A stretch of 64,000 nucleotides of DNA from Gammaproteobacteria bacterium (GCA_020445415.1 JAGRGP010000003.1:20638-84637), one strand, 5' to 3'; shown: positions 19,847 through 28,310, counted from the stretch's first letter. The notes: a model not told the origin generated them from the letters alone. Made by a program: numbers and translations.

Positions 19847-21157
19847 TCAGGCCGATCCCATGAGGGCCTCTATCTCTTCCACTTGTTTGGGTACATCACG
19901 GGTCAGGATATCGCAGCCATCCTTGGTCACCACCACGTCATCTTCGATACGGATACCGATATTGTGCCACCGCTTCGCCACCCCTTTGGAACCTGCGGGA
20001 ATATAGATGCCGGGCTCAATCGTGAGAACCATCCCAGGTTCCAGCAACCGCCAGGCGCCGTCTACTTTGTAGTCTCCTACATCATGCACATCCATCCCTA
20101 GCCAATGTCCGGTTCGATGCATGTAGAAGCGTTTATAGGCTTCGTTTTTTATCTGCGTCGAAACTCTCCCACTGAGGATGCCCAGCTGCAATAGGCCGCG
20201 GGTAATCACCTTGACCGCGGCATCATGAGGTTCGTTCCAATGATTTCCCGGGCGCACCTTTTCCAGCGCCGCCTCCTGGGCTTTCAAAACGAGTTCATAG
20301 AGTTCCCGCTGGGGCTCGGTAAACCGCCCGTTGATCGGAAAGGTACGGGTGATATCGGATGCGTAATTGTCCAGTTCACAGCCAGCATCGATTAACAGCA
20401 GATCTCCATCACGCAATACATCCCGGTTATCGATATAGTGAAGAACGCAACCGTTAGCGCCACCGCCAACGATCGGCGAATAAGCCTGATACCTCGCTCC
20501 GGCGGCACGGCAGGCGTGAACGAGCTCGGCCTCCACTTGCCACTCCTTCAAACCGGGTTTGCAGATCTTCATGGCATGCCGGTGCGCCTGGGCAGAAATC
20601 TTGGCGGCGTCGCGCATCACTTTGATTTCTGATCGACTCTTATACAGACGCATGTCATGCAGGTAATGATCCAAGGCAATGAACTCCACCGGACCCTGGA
20701 TTCCGGCTCGGCCTTTCTCACGAATTCCGCTGATCCATTCGGACATCCGTTTGTCCAGTTCCAGATTGCATCCCATGGCATAAAACACCCGCTGGCATTG
20801 CTCCAACATGCGCGGCAAGATCTCATCCATGTCGCCAATGGGAAAAGAATCGTCAGCACCGAAAATCTCCCGCGCCCCCTCTTGCCCTGCCCGCGCGCCA
20901 TCCCACAGTTCCCGTTCTGCATTCCGCTCCCGACAAAACAAGACATATTCGGCATGTCGGCGACCGGGTATCAGCACCGCCACGGCCTCGGGTTCTGGGA
21001 ATCCGGTCAGATAGTAAAAATCGCTATCGGGACGGTAGGGAAACTCCACGTCCCGGTTTCGGCGCGCGACCGGTGCCGATGGCAAGATGGCAATACTGCC
21101 GTGCCCCATCATCCGCATCAGCTGGCGACGGCGGCGCCTAAATTCAAATGGAGTCAC
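19847..21157 (-). CDS. pepP: Xaa-Pro aminopeptidase (aminopeptidase P)
   Basis: A 436-residue dinuclear-metal peptidase of the pita-bread (M24B) fold that releases N-terminal residues preceding proline. All five metal ligands are visible: Asp in LLLIDAGCE, Asp in YASDITRTFP, His in GHWLGMDVHDVG, Glu in LTIEPGIY and Glu in GIRIEDDVVV. The N-terminal creatinase-type domain (about 1-170) is complete. The start is GTG at 21157, overlapping the UPF0149 stop as GTGA. Second gene of a conserved four-gene operon with UPF0149, ubiH and ubiI. Confidence 0.96.
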   Translation of the reverse strand: MTPFEFRRRRRQLMRMMGHGSIAILPSAPVARRNRDVEFPYRPDSDFYYLTGFPEPEAVAVLIPGRRHAEYVLFCRERNAERELWDGARAGQEGAREIFGADDSFPIGDMDEILPRMLEQCQRVFYAMGCNLELDKRMSEWISGIREKGRAGIQGPVEFIALDHYLHDMRLYKSRSEIKVMRDAAKISAQAHRHAMKICKPGLKEWQVEAELVHACRAAGARYQAYSPIVGGGANGCVLHYIDNRDVLRDGDLLLIDAGCELDNYASDITRTFPINGRFTEPQRELYELVLKAQEAALEKVRPGNHWNEPHDAAVKVITRGLLQLGILSGRVSTQIKNEAYKRFYMHRTGHWLGMDVHDVGDYKVDGAWRLLEPGMVLTIEPGIYIPAGSKGVAKRWHNIGIRIEDDVVVTKDGCDILTRDVPKQVEEIEALMGSA

Positions 21158-21711
21158 AATCGTGCCCGCCCCGACTGAACCAATTCATCGTGAACGAGCA
21201 TGGCCGCTACCCAAAGGAACTCGGTTATCTGCATCAGAGCGTCCTCTCCATCTTCTTGGTAATCTTCCAAACCGTCGAGGTCCATACGGGTAACCTCGCT
21301 GATATCCCGCAGCGCCTCCTGGGCTTGCGGAGAGAGCACCGTCTGGGTGGAAACTCCCGCGATTCCGATACCGTACAAAAAACCCTGGCACCAATCCACA
21401 ATCCCAGCGGCGCGCCGCTTGAGCGGCTGTTCGTCATCGGGAAGCAGCAACGAGAACCCCAGTTCCGAATCGTTGAGCTCGATGCGTGTTTGATCGAACA
21501 ACCGGCGGAGCGACTTGAGACAGTCTTCACGTAGCAAATCACCTTCCACGGGATCAGGAAAGAGTTCTGTCAACCACAATGCGTCGGTATCTGGTCTGGC
21601 ACTGCATAACAGCCCGGAAAACAGACCATGCACCTCCGCGCCGCTCATCTCAACATCCGCCCCGGCGAGGCGACGTTCGATCTCCTCCAGCTCGACCCTT
21701 TGCCCCAACAT
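21154..21711 (-). CDS. UPF0149 family protein (YgfB/YecA-like)
   Basis: A 185-residue helical protein of the UPF0149 family. The signatures are the early MSGAEVHGLFSGLLC segment, the central DWCQGFLYGIG segment, and a C-terminal region with the acidic stretch DYQEDGEDALMQITEFLWVAAMLVHDEL. The molecular function is not established; in Pseudomonas aeruginosa, YgfB has been linked to control of an amidase and beta-lactam tolerance. It is the first gene of the pepP-ubiH-ubiI operon, as in E. coli, and lies head to head with the coiled-coil/zapA pair. Confidence 0.92.
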   Translation of the reverse strand: MLGQRVELEEIERRLAGADVEMSGAEVHGLFSGLLCSARPDTDALWLTELFPDPVEGDLLREDCLKSLRRLFDQTRIELNDSELGFSLLLPDDEQPLKRRAAGIVDWCQGFLYGIGIAGVSTQTVLSPQAQEALRDISEVTRMDLDGLEDYQEDGEDALMQITEFLWVAAMLVHDELVQSGRARL

Positions 21712-21767
21712 AGTCGAAAGATTCCTGTTGATACCTGAATGCCAAGCATATCATGGCTCACACATCA

Positions 21768-21796
21768 TTGACCCTGTGTAATCGGCACTTTATATT
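21768..21796 (+). promoter_or_regulatory. sigma70-type promoter for the TIGR02449-zapA-6S unit
   Basis: TTGACC (21768-21773), 17 bases, TATATT (21791-21796). Box quality and spacing are both good. Transcription would begin about 7 bases after the -10 box, at about 21803, one base before the predicted ATG of the coiled-coil gene. Confidence 0.7.
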
Positions 21797-21803
21797 GAGT
21801 GGC

Positions 21804-22037
21804 ATGAACAGCGATGAACGGCAGCCAGATACGGAACTGGATCTCAACAACCTTGAGAATCGAGTAGACGAGTTGATTCGAACCGTCCGGCGGCTGCGGG
21901 AAGAAAATTCCTCTCTGCGCTCCAGTCAGGAACGGTTAACGCTTGAGCGCGCAGAACTGATCGAAAAAACCGAGTTGGCGAAGAATCGGGTCGAGTCAAT
22001 GATTACCCGTCTGAAATCAATGGAAACCAACCTTTGA
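21804..22037 (+). CDS. TIGR02449-type short coiled-coil protein (ZapB-like)
   Basis: A 77-residue, almost wholly alpha-helical protein with heptad-like Leu spacing (ENRVDELIRTVRRLREENSSLR...), ending SMITRLKSM. This is the small family usually encoded just before zapA in gammaproteobacteria and thought to be a ZapB-like cell-division partner, though the role is inferred from position. Its stop overlaps the zapA start as TTGA, indicating translational coupling. The ATG lies so close to the predicted promoter that the mRNA may be leaderless. Confidence 0.85.
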   Translation: MNSDERQPDTELDLNNLENRVDELIRTVRRLREENSSLRSSQERLTLERAELIEKTELAKNRVESMITRLKSMETNL

Positions 22038-22348
22038 AAGACAATACTATTCCCGTAGTCGTCCGAATCCTGGATAAAGAGTACCGGATTGCATGCCAGC
22101 GCGGAGAGGAGAATGATTTGTTGACCTCCGCCCGCTACCTGGATGGCAAGATGCGCAGTATACGCTCAACCGGCAAGGTGATCGGAACCGACCGGGTAGC
22201 GGTAATGGCAGCCCTGAACATCGCCCACGAACTTCTCCAACAGCAACATCAAAAAGATTCTGCCTCCGGCACGTTTCGCACCCGCCTGCAGCGCATTCAG
22301 GAAAAAATCGAAATCGCGCTGGAACCCAGCAAACGACTGGAAGTTTAA
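22034..22348 (+). CDS. zapA: Cell division protein ZapA
   Basis: A 104-residue FtsZ-ring stabiliser. The N-terminal half has the family pattern PVVVRILDKEYRIACQRGEENDLLTSARYLD, followed by the conserved VIGTDRVAVMAALNIAHELL helix and a C-terminal coiled coil that mediates tetramerisation. It starts with TTG at 22034, overlapping the stop of the preceding coiled-coil gene. The 6S RNA gene begins about 30 bases after its stop, as in E. coli. Confidence 0.93.
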   Translation: MKDNTIPVVVRILDKEYRIACQRGEENDLLTSARYLDGKMRSIRSTGKVIGTDRVAVMAALNIAHELLQQQHQKDSASGTFRTRLQRIQEKIEIALEPSKRLEV

Positions 22349-22378
22349 TCCGATTAGGTTTAGCCTTATTCATGAAGG

Positions 22379-22563
22379 CATCCCCTGCGGTGTTCGTTAG
22401 AAGGCCGGGTATTTTCTTGAGCCTAATATCTACCCCGGGGGTAAAAAGTGGTTGTCGATGTGCATGTCCGCCACGAGCGGAAAGCCTATAGACGGCGCGG
22501 TTATCCCCACTTGAACCATCCGGTTCAAGAACGAAAGCCGACGACGGCACAGGCGGGGGGTGT
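22379..22563 (+). ncRNA. ssrS: 6S RNA (SsrS)
   Basis: An RNA of roughly 185 nucleotides that binds sigma70-RNA polymerase by mimicking an open promoter. Recognised by its place right after zapA and by sequence blocks shared with E. coli 6S. On the 5' side are TGTTCGTTAGAAGGCC and CTTGAGCC; on the 3' side are CTTGAACC...GGTTCAAG and AAAGCCGACGACGGCA. The ends CCCCTG and CAGGCGGGG can pair to form the closing stem. The exact 5' and 3' ends are estimates. It is probably processed from a zapA transcript or made from a promoter inside zapA. Confidence 0.9.
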
Positions 22564-22619
22564 CTTTATCCAAACGCGGATCACGCATTGTCCACCCCAA
22601 AGCCCCTAAATTTAGTTTT

Positions 22620-23272
22620 ATGCGCTCACCCGTGCGGTTACGCCGGCTGTTAGGTAACGGCCGCAAAGACTTCTCACCATCAGTAACGTGGACGCAGTGA
22701 AGCGATATTGCGCCACCTGTCAGGTGCGAGATACCTGTTACGCCACCACCCCAGTTGCTCTCTCTCGCCAAGGACGGTGAACTCGACCGCGCTCCGATAG
22801 AGGCGGCAGCCAATCAAATGGGTAAGACCCTATACTTTTGCCGGTACTTCGAAACAGGCCCCATCGTTCTCTCTGGGTTGCTGGATACCGTCCGGGAGAC
22901 AAATTGCAAACCAATAGATTCGATATCGATGGGTTCGAAATCGGTAAGCGTGCTCCAGTTCCTCCGTGAGCTACCGATCTCATTCTACTGCCCCTGGTGG
23001 GTTTTGATGGTGGCTGCAACAGATTAGGTATGGGAGGTAGATTCTATGACCGTACGCTTTACTGTTTGCACCAGAGGAGAACGTGACATAAATCCAGACT
23101 GGTTGGCCTGGCACGCGATGTCCAACACACGGACAGCATCTCTTGCCAACCCTGGGACATCCCGTTGCATTCGATCGTCAGCGAACCGGGGTTTTTATCA
23201 CAACAATTCACCGCGATCACTTCTTCGAAATACAAAGGACTTTATCAAAACCGAATAACAATTAGCCCATAG
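22620..23272 (+). pseudogene. fau: Decayed 5-formyltetrahydrofolate cyclo-ligase
   Basis: Remains of fau (ygfA), which normally follows 6S RNA. An N-terminal piece (ATG at 22620, LRRLLGNGRKDFSPS) stops at TGA 22698-22700. The ATP/folate-site piece KDGELDRAPIEAAANQMGKTLYF then lies in one frame. Near 22840 the frame shifts to PVLRNRPHRSLWVAGYRPGD and TNRFDIDGF, which meets TGA at 22967 (where homologues have Trp) and continues as ATDLILLPLVGFDGG, NRLGMGGRFYDRT. A second shift near 23090 leads to RLVGLARDVQ and QPWDIPLHSIVSE, the family C-terminus. Two internal stops and at least two frameshifts mean no intact enzyme could be made unless the read is wrong. Confidence 0.87.
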
Positions 23273-23368
23273 CAATCCGGATGGGAAAATGGATACCTTT
23301 TTTCTGGTAATTTCAATACGGTTTATTATACTTCATCGAGAATCCAGTGCGTTCACCGGGGGATAAAA

Positions 23369-23863
23369 ATGGCAGCCAAGAAAACAACAGCAAGAAAGAC
23401 TACCGCCAAGACAGCAGCTGGCAAAACACCAACCACATCGAGCACGGCGTCGACACCACCCCAAAAACCGGCCATCAAGAAGCGAGCCACACCATCGAAG
23501 GCTACCGTCAAGAAAGCATCCGCGGTAAAAAAAGCCGTGTCGAAGAAGAAGGTTGCGTCAGCAACCGCCACCGTGAAGAAAGCACCCGCGGTAACCAAAA
23601 AAAAGGTAGTGACGAAAAAGCAGGCCGCTCCATCAAAGACGACCGCCAAGAAGGCATCTTCGGTAAAGAAAACCGCAACAACCAAGAAAAAAGTAGCGGT
23701 TAAAAAGAAGGCCGTCACAACTAAGTCCACCGCTAAAAAGGCACCCGTCCTGAAGAAGCCCGCGGCAACCAAGAAAACTGCCAAGAAAAAGGTAGCGACA
23801 AAAAAACGGGTATTGAGAGAGCGAAAAGTAACCCCAAGAAAAAAGCCGGCGTCCAGCACTTAA
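23369..23863 (+). CDS. Histone H1-like Lys/Ala/Thr-rich protein
   Basis: A 164-residue, extremely basic, low-complexity protein built from irregular KKA/TKK/AKK-type repeats with Pro and Thr, and no folded domain visible. It resembles the C-terminal tails of eukaryotic H1 and bacterial H1-like proteins such as AlgP or HctB-like proteins, so it is likely to bind DNA or RNA non-specifically. A ribosome site (GGGGGAT) precedes the ATG, and an AT-rich stretch with TATACT lies about 35 bases before it. The antisense frame is also long, which is a by-product of the repeats. Confidence 0.8.
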   Translation: MAAKKTTARKTTAKTAAGKTPTTSSTASTPPQKPAIKKRATPSKATVKKASAVKKAVSKKKVASATATVKKAPAVTKKKVVTKKQAAPSKTTAKKASSVKKTATTKKKVAVKKKAVTTKSTAKKAPVLKKPAATKKTAKKKVATKKRVLRERKVTPRKKPASST

Positions 23864-23998
23864 CAAGAACTGTTATGGAATAAGCTCGCGGGGCATGGGT
23901 GGCTGTTGCACACCCTTTCGTCTGGCACTCCGAGGGTTGGTTGGGTCGCTGGTGAAACGAGGCAAACCCTGAGAAGGGGAAAACGGGTTTTAATTACA

Positions 23999-24032
23999 CG
24001 GGGGATGTTATTTACCGATACAGCATCCCCCG
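23999..24032. repeat. Inverted repeat at the 3' end of ilvA
   Basis: CGGGGGATG and CATCCCCCG, 9-base perfect arms separated by 16 bases. The ilvA stop codon lies between the arms. It could form a strong hairpin ending the ilvA transcript, although no T-run follows on either strand. Confidence 0.55.
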
Positions 24033-25543
24033 CAGGCAAAAAGCCGGTAAGCGATATTGTCTGTCTCTTCTTCCCAGGGGTATCCTAATAATTCGAGAAA
24101 TTCGTGGAATGTTTTTCTCTCGGCGGGTTCGATTTGAACTCCCATCAACACCCGGCCGTATGCGGCTCCATGATTACGGTAATGGAATAAACTGATATTC
24201 CAGCGCTGGCCCATCTCCGTCAGAAATGCTAATAAAGCCCCGGGGCGCTCTGGAAATTCAAATCGGTAAAGGACCTCATTGGTAATCGAGGGTGCATGCC
24301 CCCCTACCATGTATCGAATATGAAGTTTTGCGGTTTCGTTCTCGGTTAGATCCACAACCGCGTACCCCTTACGCTGAAGCTGCCCAACCAGCGCATTTCG
24401 CTCCTGATCACCCTCATTCAGCTCAACACCGACGAACACGTGAGCATTTATGGTGTCTGCGTAACGGTAATTGAACTCGGTGACACTGCGCCGCCCGATC
24501 GCTCGACAAAAACTCAAGAAGCTGCCAGGCCGCTCTGGAATCTCAACTGCCAAAAGTGCCTCTCGCCGTTCACCCAGCTCTGCGCGCTCGGCGACATGCC
24601 GGAGGCGATCAAAATTGATATTCGCACCACTTTCAATCGCTACCATGCTCATGCCCTTCATCGACTCCCTGGCGACGAATTTTTTCAAACCAGCGACCGA
24701 CAGGGCACCCGCCGGCTCAGCCATGGTCCGGGTATCATCGAACACATCTTTTATCGCCGCACAGATCTCATCGGTATCAACGAGCACTACTTCGTCAACG
24801 ACTTGTCTGGCAATACGAAACGTCTCCTTACCAACCTGCCGCACGGCAACACCGTCAGCGAATATCCCCACTTGCTTCAGATTAACGCGACGGCCCCGGA
24901 CAAGTGCCTTGTGCAGGGTTGGCGCATCCTCGGGCTCTACGCCAATAATCTTGACCTGGGGGAACACGAACTTGATATAGGCGCCTATACCTGCGATCAA
25001 CCCACCACCACCAACGGGAATGAATACCGCATCCGGCGGGCCTGGGTGTTGGCGTAATATCTCCATGCCCACGGTGCCTTGTCCCGCAATCACGTCGGGA
25101 TCATCAAAGGGGTGAATAAAGGTCATGCCCTTTTCAGTAACAAGCTCTTGAGAGTGACGGAAAGCCTCATCATAGGAATCACCGAACAGAATTGTGCGCG
25201 CGTTGAGATTACGCACCGCCTCCACCTTTATCTGGGGAGTGGTCTTTGGCATGACAATCAGAGCCCGGATTCCCAGCCGCTTAGCCGACAGCGCAACACC
25301 CTGAGCATGATTGCCTGCTGAGGCGGCGATCACTCCACGCTCCTGTTCGGCCGGGGATAGATTGGCGATCCGGTTGTAGGCACCACGCAGCTTGAAGGAA
25401 AACACCGGCTGTAGATCTTCTCGCTTCAAATAAACCCGGTTATCGAGCCGCTTGGATAATTTTGCAGCGATGTTGAGCGGCGTTTCCTGAGCCACATCAT
25501 AGACACGGGCACGGAGTATTCTTTCGATATACGACTGGGGCAT
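24008..25543 (-). CDS. ilvA: Threonine ammonia-lyase, biosynthetic
   Basis: First enzyme of isoleucine synthesis: PLP-dependent conversion of threonine to 2-oxobutanoate, normally inhibited by isoleucine. The 511-residue protein has the catalytic domain (about 1-320; PLP lysine in FSFKLRGAYN, glycine loop in VGGGGLIAG) and two C-terminal ACT-like regulatory domains (about 325-500, segments beginning IPERPGSFLSF and FPERPGALLAF). GAGGA lies 6 bases before the ATG. After the usual end (AYRLFA) it carries a short Cys-rich tail encoded partly by an inverted repeat. Divergent from rpiA with 86 bases between, an arrangement common in gammaproteobacteria. Confidence 0.96.
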   Translation of the reverse strand: MPQSYIERILRARVYDVAQETPLNIAAKLSKRLDNRVYLKREDLQPVFSFKLRGAYNRIANLSPAEQERGVIAASAGNHAQGVALSAKRLGIRALIVMPKTTPQIKVEAVRNLNARTILFGDSYDEAFRHSQELVTEKGMTFIHPFDDPDVIAGQGTVGMEILRQHPGPPDAVFIPVGGGGLIAGIGAYIKFVFPQVKIIGVEPEDAPTLHKALVRGRRVNLKQVGIFADGVAVRQVGKETFRIARQVVDEVVLVDTDEICAAIKDVFDDTRTMAEPAGALSVAGLKKFVARESMKGMSMVAIESGANINFDRLRHVAERAELGERREALLAVEIPERPGSFLSFCRAIGRRSVTEFNYRYADTINAHVFVGVELNEGDQERNALVGQLQRKGYAVVDLTENETAKLHIRYMVGGHAPSITNEVLYRFEFPERPGALLAFLTEMGQRWNISLFHYRNHGAAYGRVLMGVQIEPAERKTFHEFLELLGYPWEEETDNIAYRLFACGGCCIGK

Positions 25544-25629
25544 TGGTTATCCTCAACAGATCAGGATCATAGTAAACGGGCAACAGCAAAGTTATCATAA
25601 ACTAGTAAGCCAAATGACAGGAGGCAGTC

Positions 25630-26292
25630 ATGTCCCAGGATGATTTGAAACGCAAAGCGGCGGAAGCGGCAATCGACTACGTCAAAGGAGGAATCATCGG
25701 GGTAGGTACCGGATCTACGGTCAACCACTTCATCGACCTATTGGCGGAGGTTAGACATCGGATCGATGGCACGGTCTCCAGCTCCGAGGCGTCGACCGAA
25801 CGGTTGCAAAGCCATGGCATCCGCGTCCTCGATCTCAACGCTACCGGTGAGTTGGATCTTTATATCGACGGAGCTGACGAATCAAATGCCTATCTCCATC
25901 TAATCAAAGGAGGGGGTGGGGCACTGACACGGGAAAAGATTATCGCCGGGGCCAGCCGCCAGTTTGTTTGCATTGCCGATGACAGTAAGTTGGTCGACGT
26001 GCTTGGCGGATTCCCGCTTCCTGTGGAGGTCATACCCATGGCGCGCAGCCACGTGGCGAGACAGCTGGTTAAATTGGGGGGAACTCCAGTGTGGCGAGAA
26101 AAATTCATCACGGATAACGGAAACATCATCCTCGACGTACATAACCTGCGTATCATGGAGCCGGCGAAACTGGAGCAGGAGATCAACAACATCGCCGGCG
26201 TGGTGACCACCGGATTATTCGCCCTGCGCCCCGCGGATATTCTGATACTCGGTAGCGAGGGGGGAATCAGAACGATAGACCCCCGATTTTAA
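25630..26292 (+). CDS. rpiA: Ribose-5-phosphate isomerase A
   Basis: Interconverts ribose-5-phosphate and ribulose-5-phosphate in the pentose phosphate pathway (220 residues, standard length). Family motifs seen are [13 protein letters not shown] (phosphate loop), the SSEAST segment, the active-site DGADE and [12 protein letters not shown] segments, and the C-terminal IPMARSHV region in order. AGGAGG lies 7 bases before the ATG. It converges on the degS-like gene. Confidence 0.97.
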   Translation: MSQDDLKRKAAEAAIDYVKGGIIGVGTGSTVNHFIDLLAEVRHRIDGTVSSSEASTERLQSHGIRVLDLNATGELDLYIDGADESNAYLHLIKGGGGALTREKIIAGASRQFVCIADDSKLVDVLGGFPLPVEVIPMARSHVARQLVKLGGTPVWREKFITDNGNIILDVHNLRIMEPAKLEQEINNIAGVVTTGLFALRPADILILGSEGGIRTIDPRF

Positions 26293-26324
26293 CCAACTCG
26301 CCCCCGGGCTTAAAGGTAATGGAA

Positions 26325-26365
26325 GAACGGCGTCTGACCACCGCGTGTCTCGGGTCACGCCGTTC
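26325..26365. repeat. Inverted repeat between rpiA and the degS-like gene
   Basis: Arms GAACGGCG and CGCCGTTC, with further imperfect pairing inside (CTGACC...GGGTCA). It lies between two convergent genes and touches the stop of the minus-strand one, so it may act as a two-way terminator. No T-run is present. Confidence 0.45.
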
Positions 26366-27473
26366 AGAGTGTGATTGTGATCTCCAGGCGTTCGCCATCC
26401 CGAAGAATCAAAAGACTCGTAGTGTCACCTGTCTGATAGTCGTCCAGTCGAGAGAGTAAATCACGCAGATTCGAGACCGGAGTACCGCCGACCGCCAGGA
26501 TGAAATCTCCAAACCGGATTTCCCCCTGACTGTCCAACACCGTGCCTTGGATTCCCACCATCTCCGCAACCGACCCGGGGGTGGTCCTCAGCACCAGCAC
26601 GCCCCGCTCCCCCAGTTGATCGGAGACGATCTTGTTTAGCTCCTCGCTAACCTCGATGCCCAGTACTGGCCTGACATAGCGCCCTTTGGCAATGAGTTCT
26701 GGCACAACCCGGTTCACGGTATCGACGGGTACGGCAAAGCCGATCCCCGCGTAGGCTCCAGACGGGCTGTAGATCGCGGTATTGACCCCTATCAAACGTC
26801 CGGCACTGTCGAGCAAAGGGCCCCCGGAGTTACCCGGATTGATGGCGGCATCGGTTTGGATCAAATGATCGATGGAAGTATCACCCTCGCCACTGAGACT
26901 CCTGTCGAGAGCGGATACAATACCGGTGGTCAGGGTATAATCAAGACCGAAGGGATTGCCGATAGCGAATACCTTCTGTCCAACCCTGAGATCTTCACTG
27001 CTTCCGATGGGCACCGCTGGTGGGCGATTAAAGGGAACCCGTATACGAAGCACGGCAATATCGTGATCAGGACTGCTTCCCACCAACACGGCACTGTAGC
27101 TGCGGCCGTCGTTCAACCTGACCCGGGCCTCGGACACGTCCTGAATAACGTGATGGTTGGTGACCAAATGCCCCAGCCCATCCCAGATAAAGCCAGACCC
27201 AGTCCCCCTGGGCATGCTCATCACGTCCCGGGTCCAAGGGTTGAGGACTCGCCTCACGGTAGTGATATAGACCACCGAAGGGCTGACCCGCTCGAAGATC
27301 TCGATAGTCGACCGTTCGTCAGACGCCAGATCACCCCGGGAATCCACCGTTCTGGGAGTCGCGGTACTGCCAATGATTGCCTGCTCGACAACTGGCAACA
27401 GATACCAGACAACCATAATCACCACGAGCGCCAAACCCAAAAACCGGATCCGGCTCACAAACGGGTCATTCAC
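26364..27473 (-). CDS. degS: Membrane-anchored periplasmic serine protease, DegS/HtrA family
   Basis: A 369-residue protease of the DegS/AlgW type, which in known systems cuts the anti-sigma factor RseA in response to misfolded outer-membrane proteins. One N-terminal transmembrane helix (about residues 11-30), then a trypsin-like domain with catalytic His108 (TNHHV), Asp138 (DHDIAV) and Ser216 (NPGNSGGP), then a single PDZ domain (about 265-369). One PDZ plus a membrane anchor points to DegS rather than DegP. No rseA/rpoE genes are nearby. Confidence 0.92.
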   Translation of the reverse strand: MNDPFVSRIRFLGLALVVIMVVWYLLPVVEQAIIGSTATPRTVDSRGDLASDERSTIEIFERVSPSVVYITTVRRVLNPWTRDVMSMPRGTGSGFIWDGLGHLVTNHHVIQDVSEARVRLNDGRSYSAVLVGSSPDHDIAVLRIRVPFNRPPAVPIGSSEDLRVGQKVFAIGNPFGLDYTLTTGIVSALDRSLSGEGDTSIDHLIQTDAAINPGNSGGPLLDSAGRLIGVNTAIYSPSGAYAGIGFAVPVDTVNRVVPELIAKGRYVRPVLGIEVSEELNKIVSDQLGERGVLVLRTTPGSVAEMVGIQGTVLDSQGEIRFGDFILAVGGTPVSNLRDLLSRLDDYQTGDTTSLLILRDGERLEITITL

Positions 27474-27607
27474 GGGATACTTGTCTCGCAGCCCCCCGGC
27501 ACTCTCGAACCTCTATACTCGGAAGACTTAGGCAGTTGAGAAAACATGCCCACTATACTACCGAGTTCGGCGTCCCCTGGTAAGCATCCAGGTCCACACG
27601 CACGGAA

Positions 27608-27630
27608 GGGGCCGGTCAGCGACCGGCCCC
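27608..27630 (-). terminator. Strong hairpin after the secreted Arg/His-rich protein gene
   Basis: A perfect 10-base stem, GGGGCCGGTC and GACCGGCCCC, with a 3-base loop, 16 bases past the stop of the minus-strand gene. Only TTCC follows, so it is a likely but not classical Rho-independent terminator. Confidence 0.55.
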
Positions 27631-27645
27631 CGGACAGCCCACTTG

Positions 27646-28257
27646 TCAGAACTCCCTGGTTTTACTCATGCCGACGCTAAATCCATCAAACTGCAGGTCC
27701 AACGCCAGACTGGAGGAACTGGACGGTGCATAGATTACCCGCTCCTCAACCGATGAGTAATGGTTATGGCCATGGTGGCGACGGTGGTGATGAGGCTTGC
27801 GGTAGGGTTTGTAATGGCGGTGGTTACGATCACCCCACCCCCAACCAGGACGATAGCCCCGCTCTCGGTCGTTGTGCTTGGCCCGGTAGATCCGGTCGCT
27901 TGCCCGGTTCTGAGCCCGATTCAAGATGCGCCGCTCCCGCTTATCCAATCTACCGTCCCGTTCAAAGCGACGCTCCATTCGCGAGATTTCCTTTTGGTCC
28001 TTACGCAACATCCGCGTCTCACCCCGGGTTAGCGCTCCGCTTTCCCGGCCAGCACGAATCCGTGACCATTGCCGATCTTGGCGGCTGTCAACTCGATTAG
28101 CAACGTCACGCCGCCCACCCCGGTCACTACGCTCCACCGCATCCCTTTGCTGGCCACTCATCCGCCCCCCGCGATCACCGTCCCTGGCAACCACGGTGCC
28201 GGTCTGAACTATCGCCAAAACAGCTACCACCGCAACAACTAGGGAAATGCTTTTCAT
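27646..28257 (-). CDS. Secreted Arg/His-rich protein of unknown function
   Basis: A 203-residue protein with a clear Sec signal peptide (MKSISLVVAVVAVLAIVQTG..., cleavage near VVARD). The mature part has a very basic helical region with the pattern RIRAGRESGALTRGE...LRKDQKEISRMERRFERDGRLDKRERRILNRAQNRASDRIYRAKHN, a pattern I know from many uncharacterised proteobacterial proteins, then a His/Tyr/Arg-rich stretch, then a hydrophobic C-terminal segment. Start ATG at 28257 is chosen because GAGGAG lies 8 bases before it and the upstream start would be TTG. The His-rich part might bind metal. Function unknown. Confidence 0.75.
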   Translation of the reverse strand: MKSISLVVAVVAVLAIVQTGTVVARDGDRGGRMSGQQRDAVERSDRGGRRDVANRVDSRQDRQWSRIRAGRESGALTRGETRMLRKDQKEISRMERRFERDGRLDKRERRILNRAQNRASDRIYRAKHNDRERGYRPGWGWGDRNHRHYKPYRKPHHHRRHHGHNHYSSVEERVIYAPSSSSSLALDLQFDGFSVGMSKTREF

Positions 28258-28310
28258 CTCAATGACTCCTCTGTCGGTCAATCAGGACCGGGTATCCGAT
28301 CCTTGGAGCC

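Noticed and set aside
22755..23027. A 90-codon frame as a stand-alone small gene
   Set aside because: Its first third is the GELDRAPIEAA part of Fau, and the rest is the wrong frame of the fau pseudogene.
23353..23859. A 168-codon hydrophobic frame on the minus strand, which looks like a membrane protein
   Set aside because: It is the exact antisense of the Lys/Ala repeat gene; AAG/GCC repeats read as CTT/GGC give Phe/Leu/Ala-rich translation by default.
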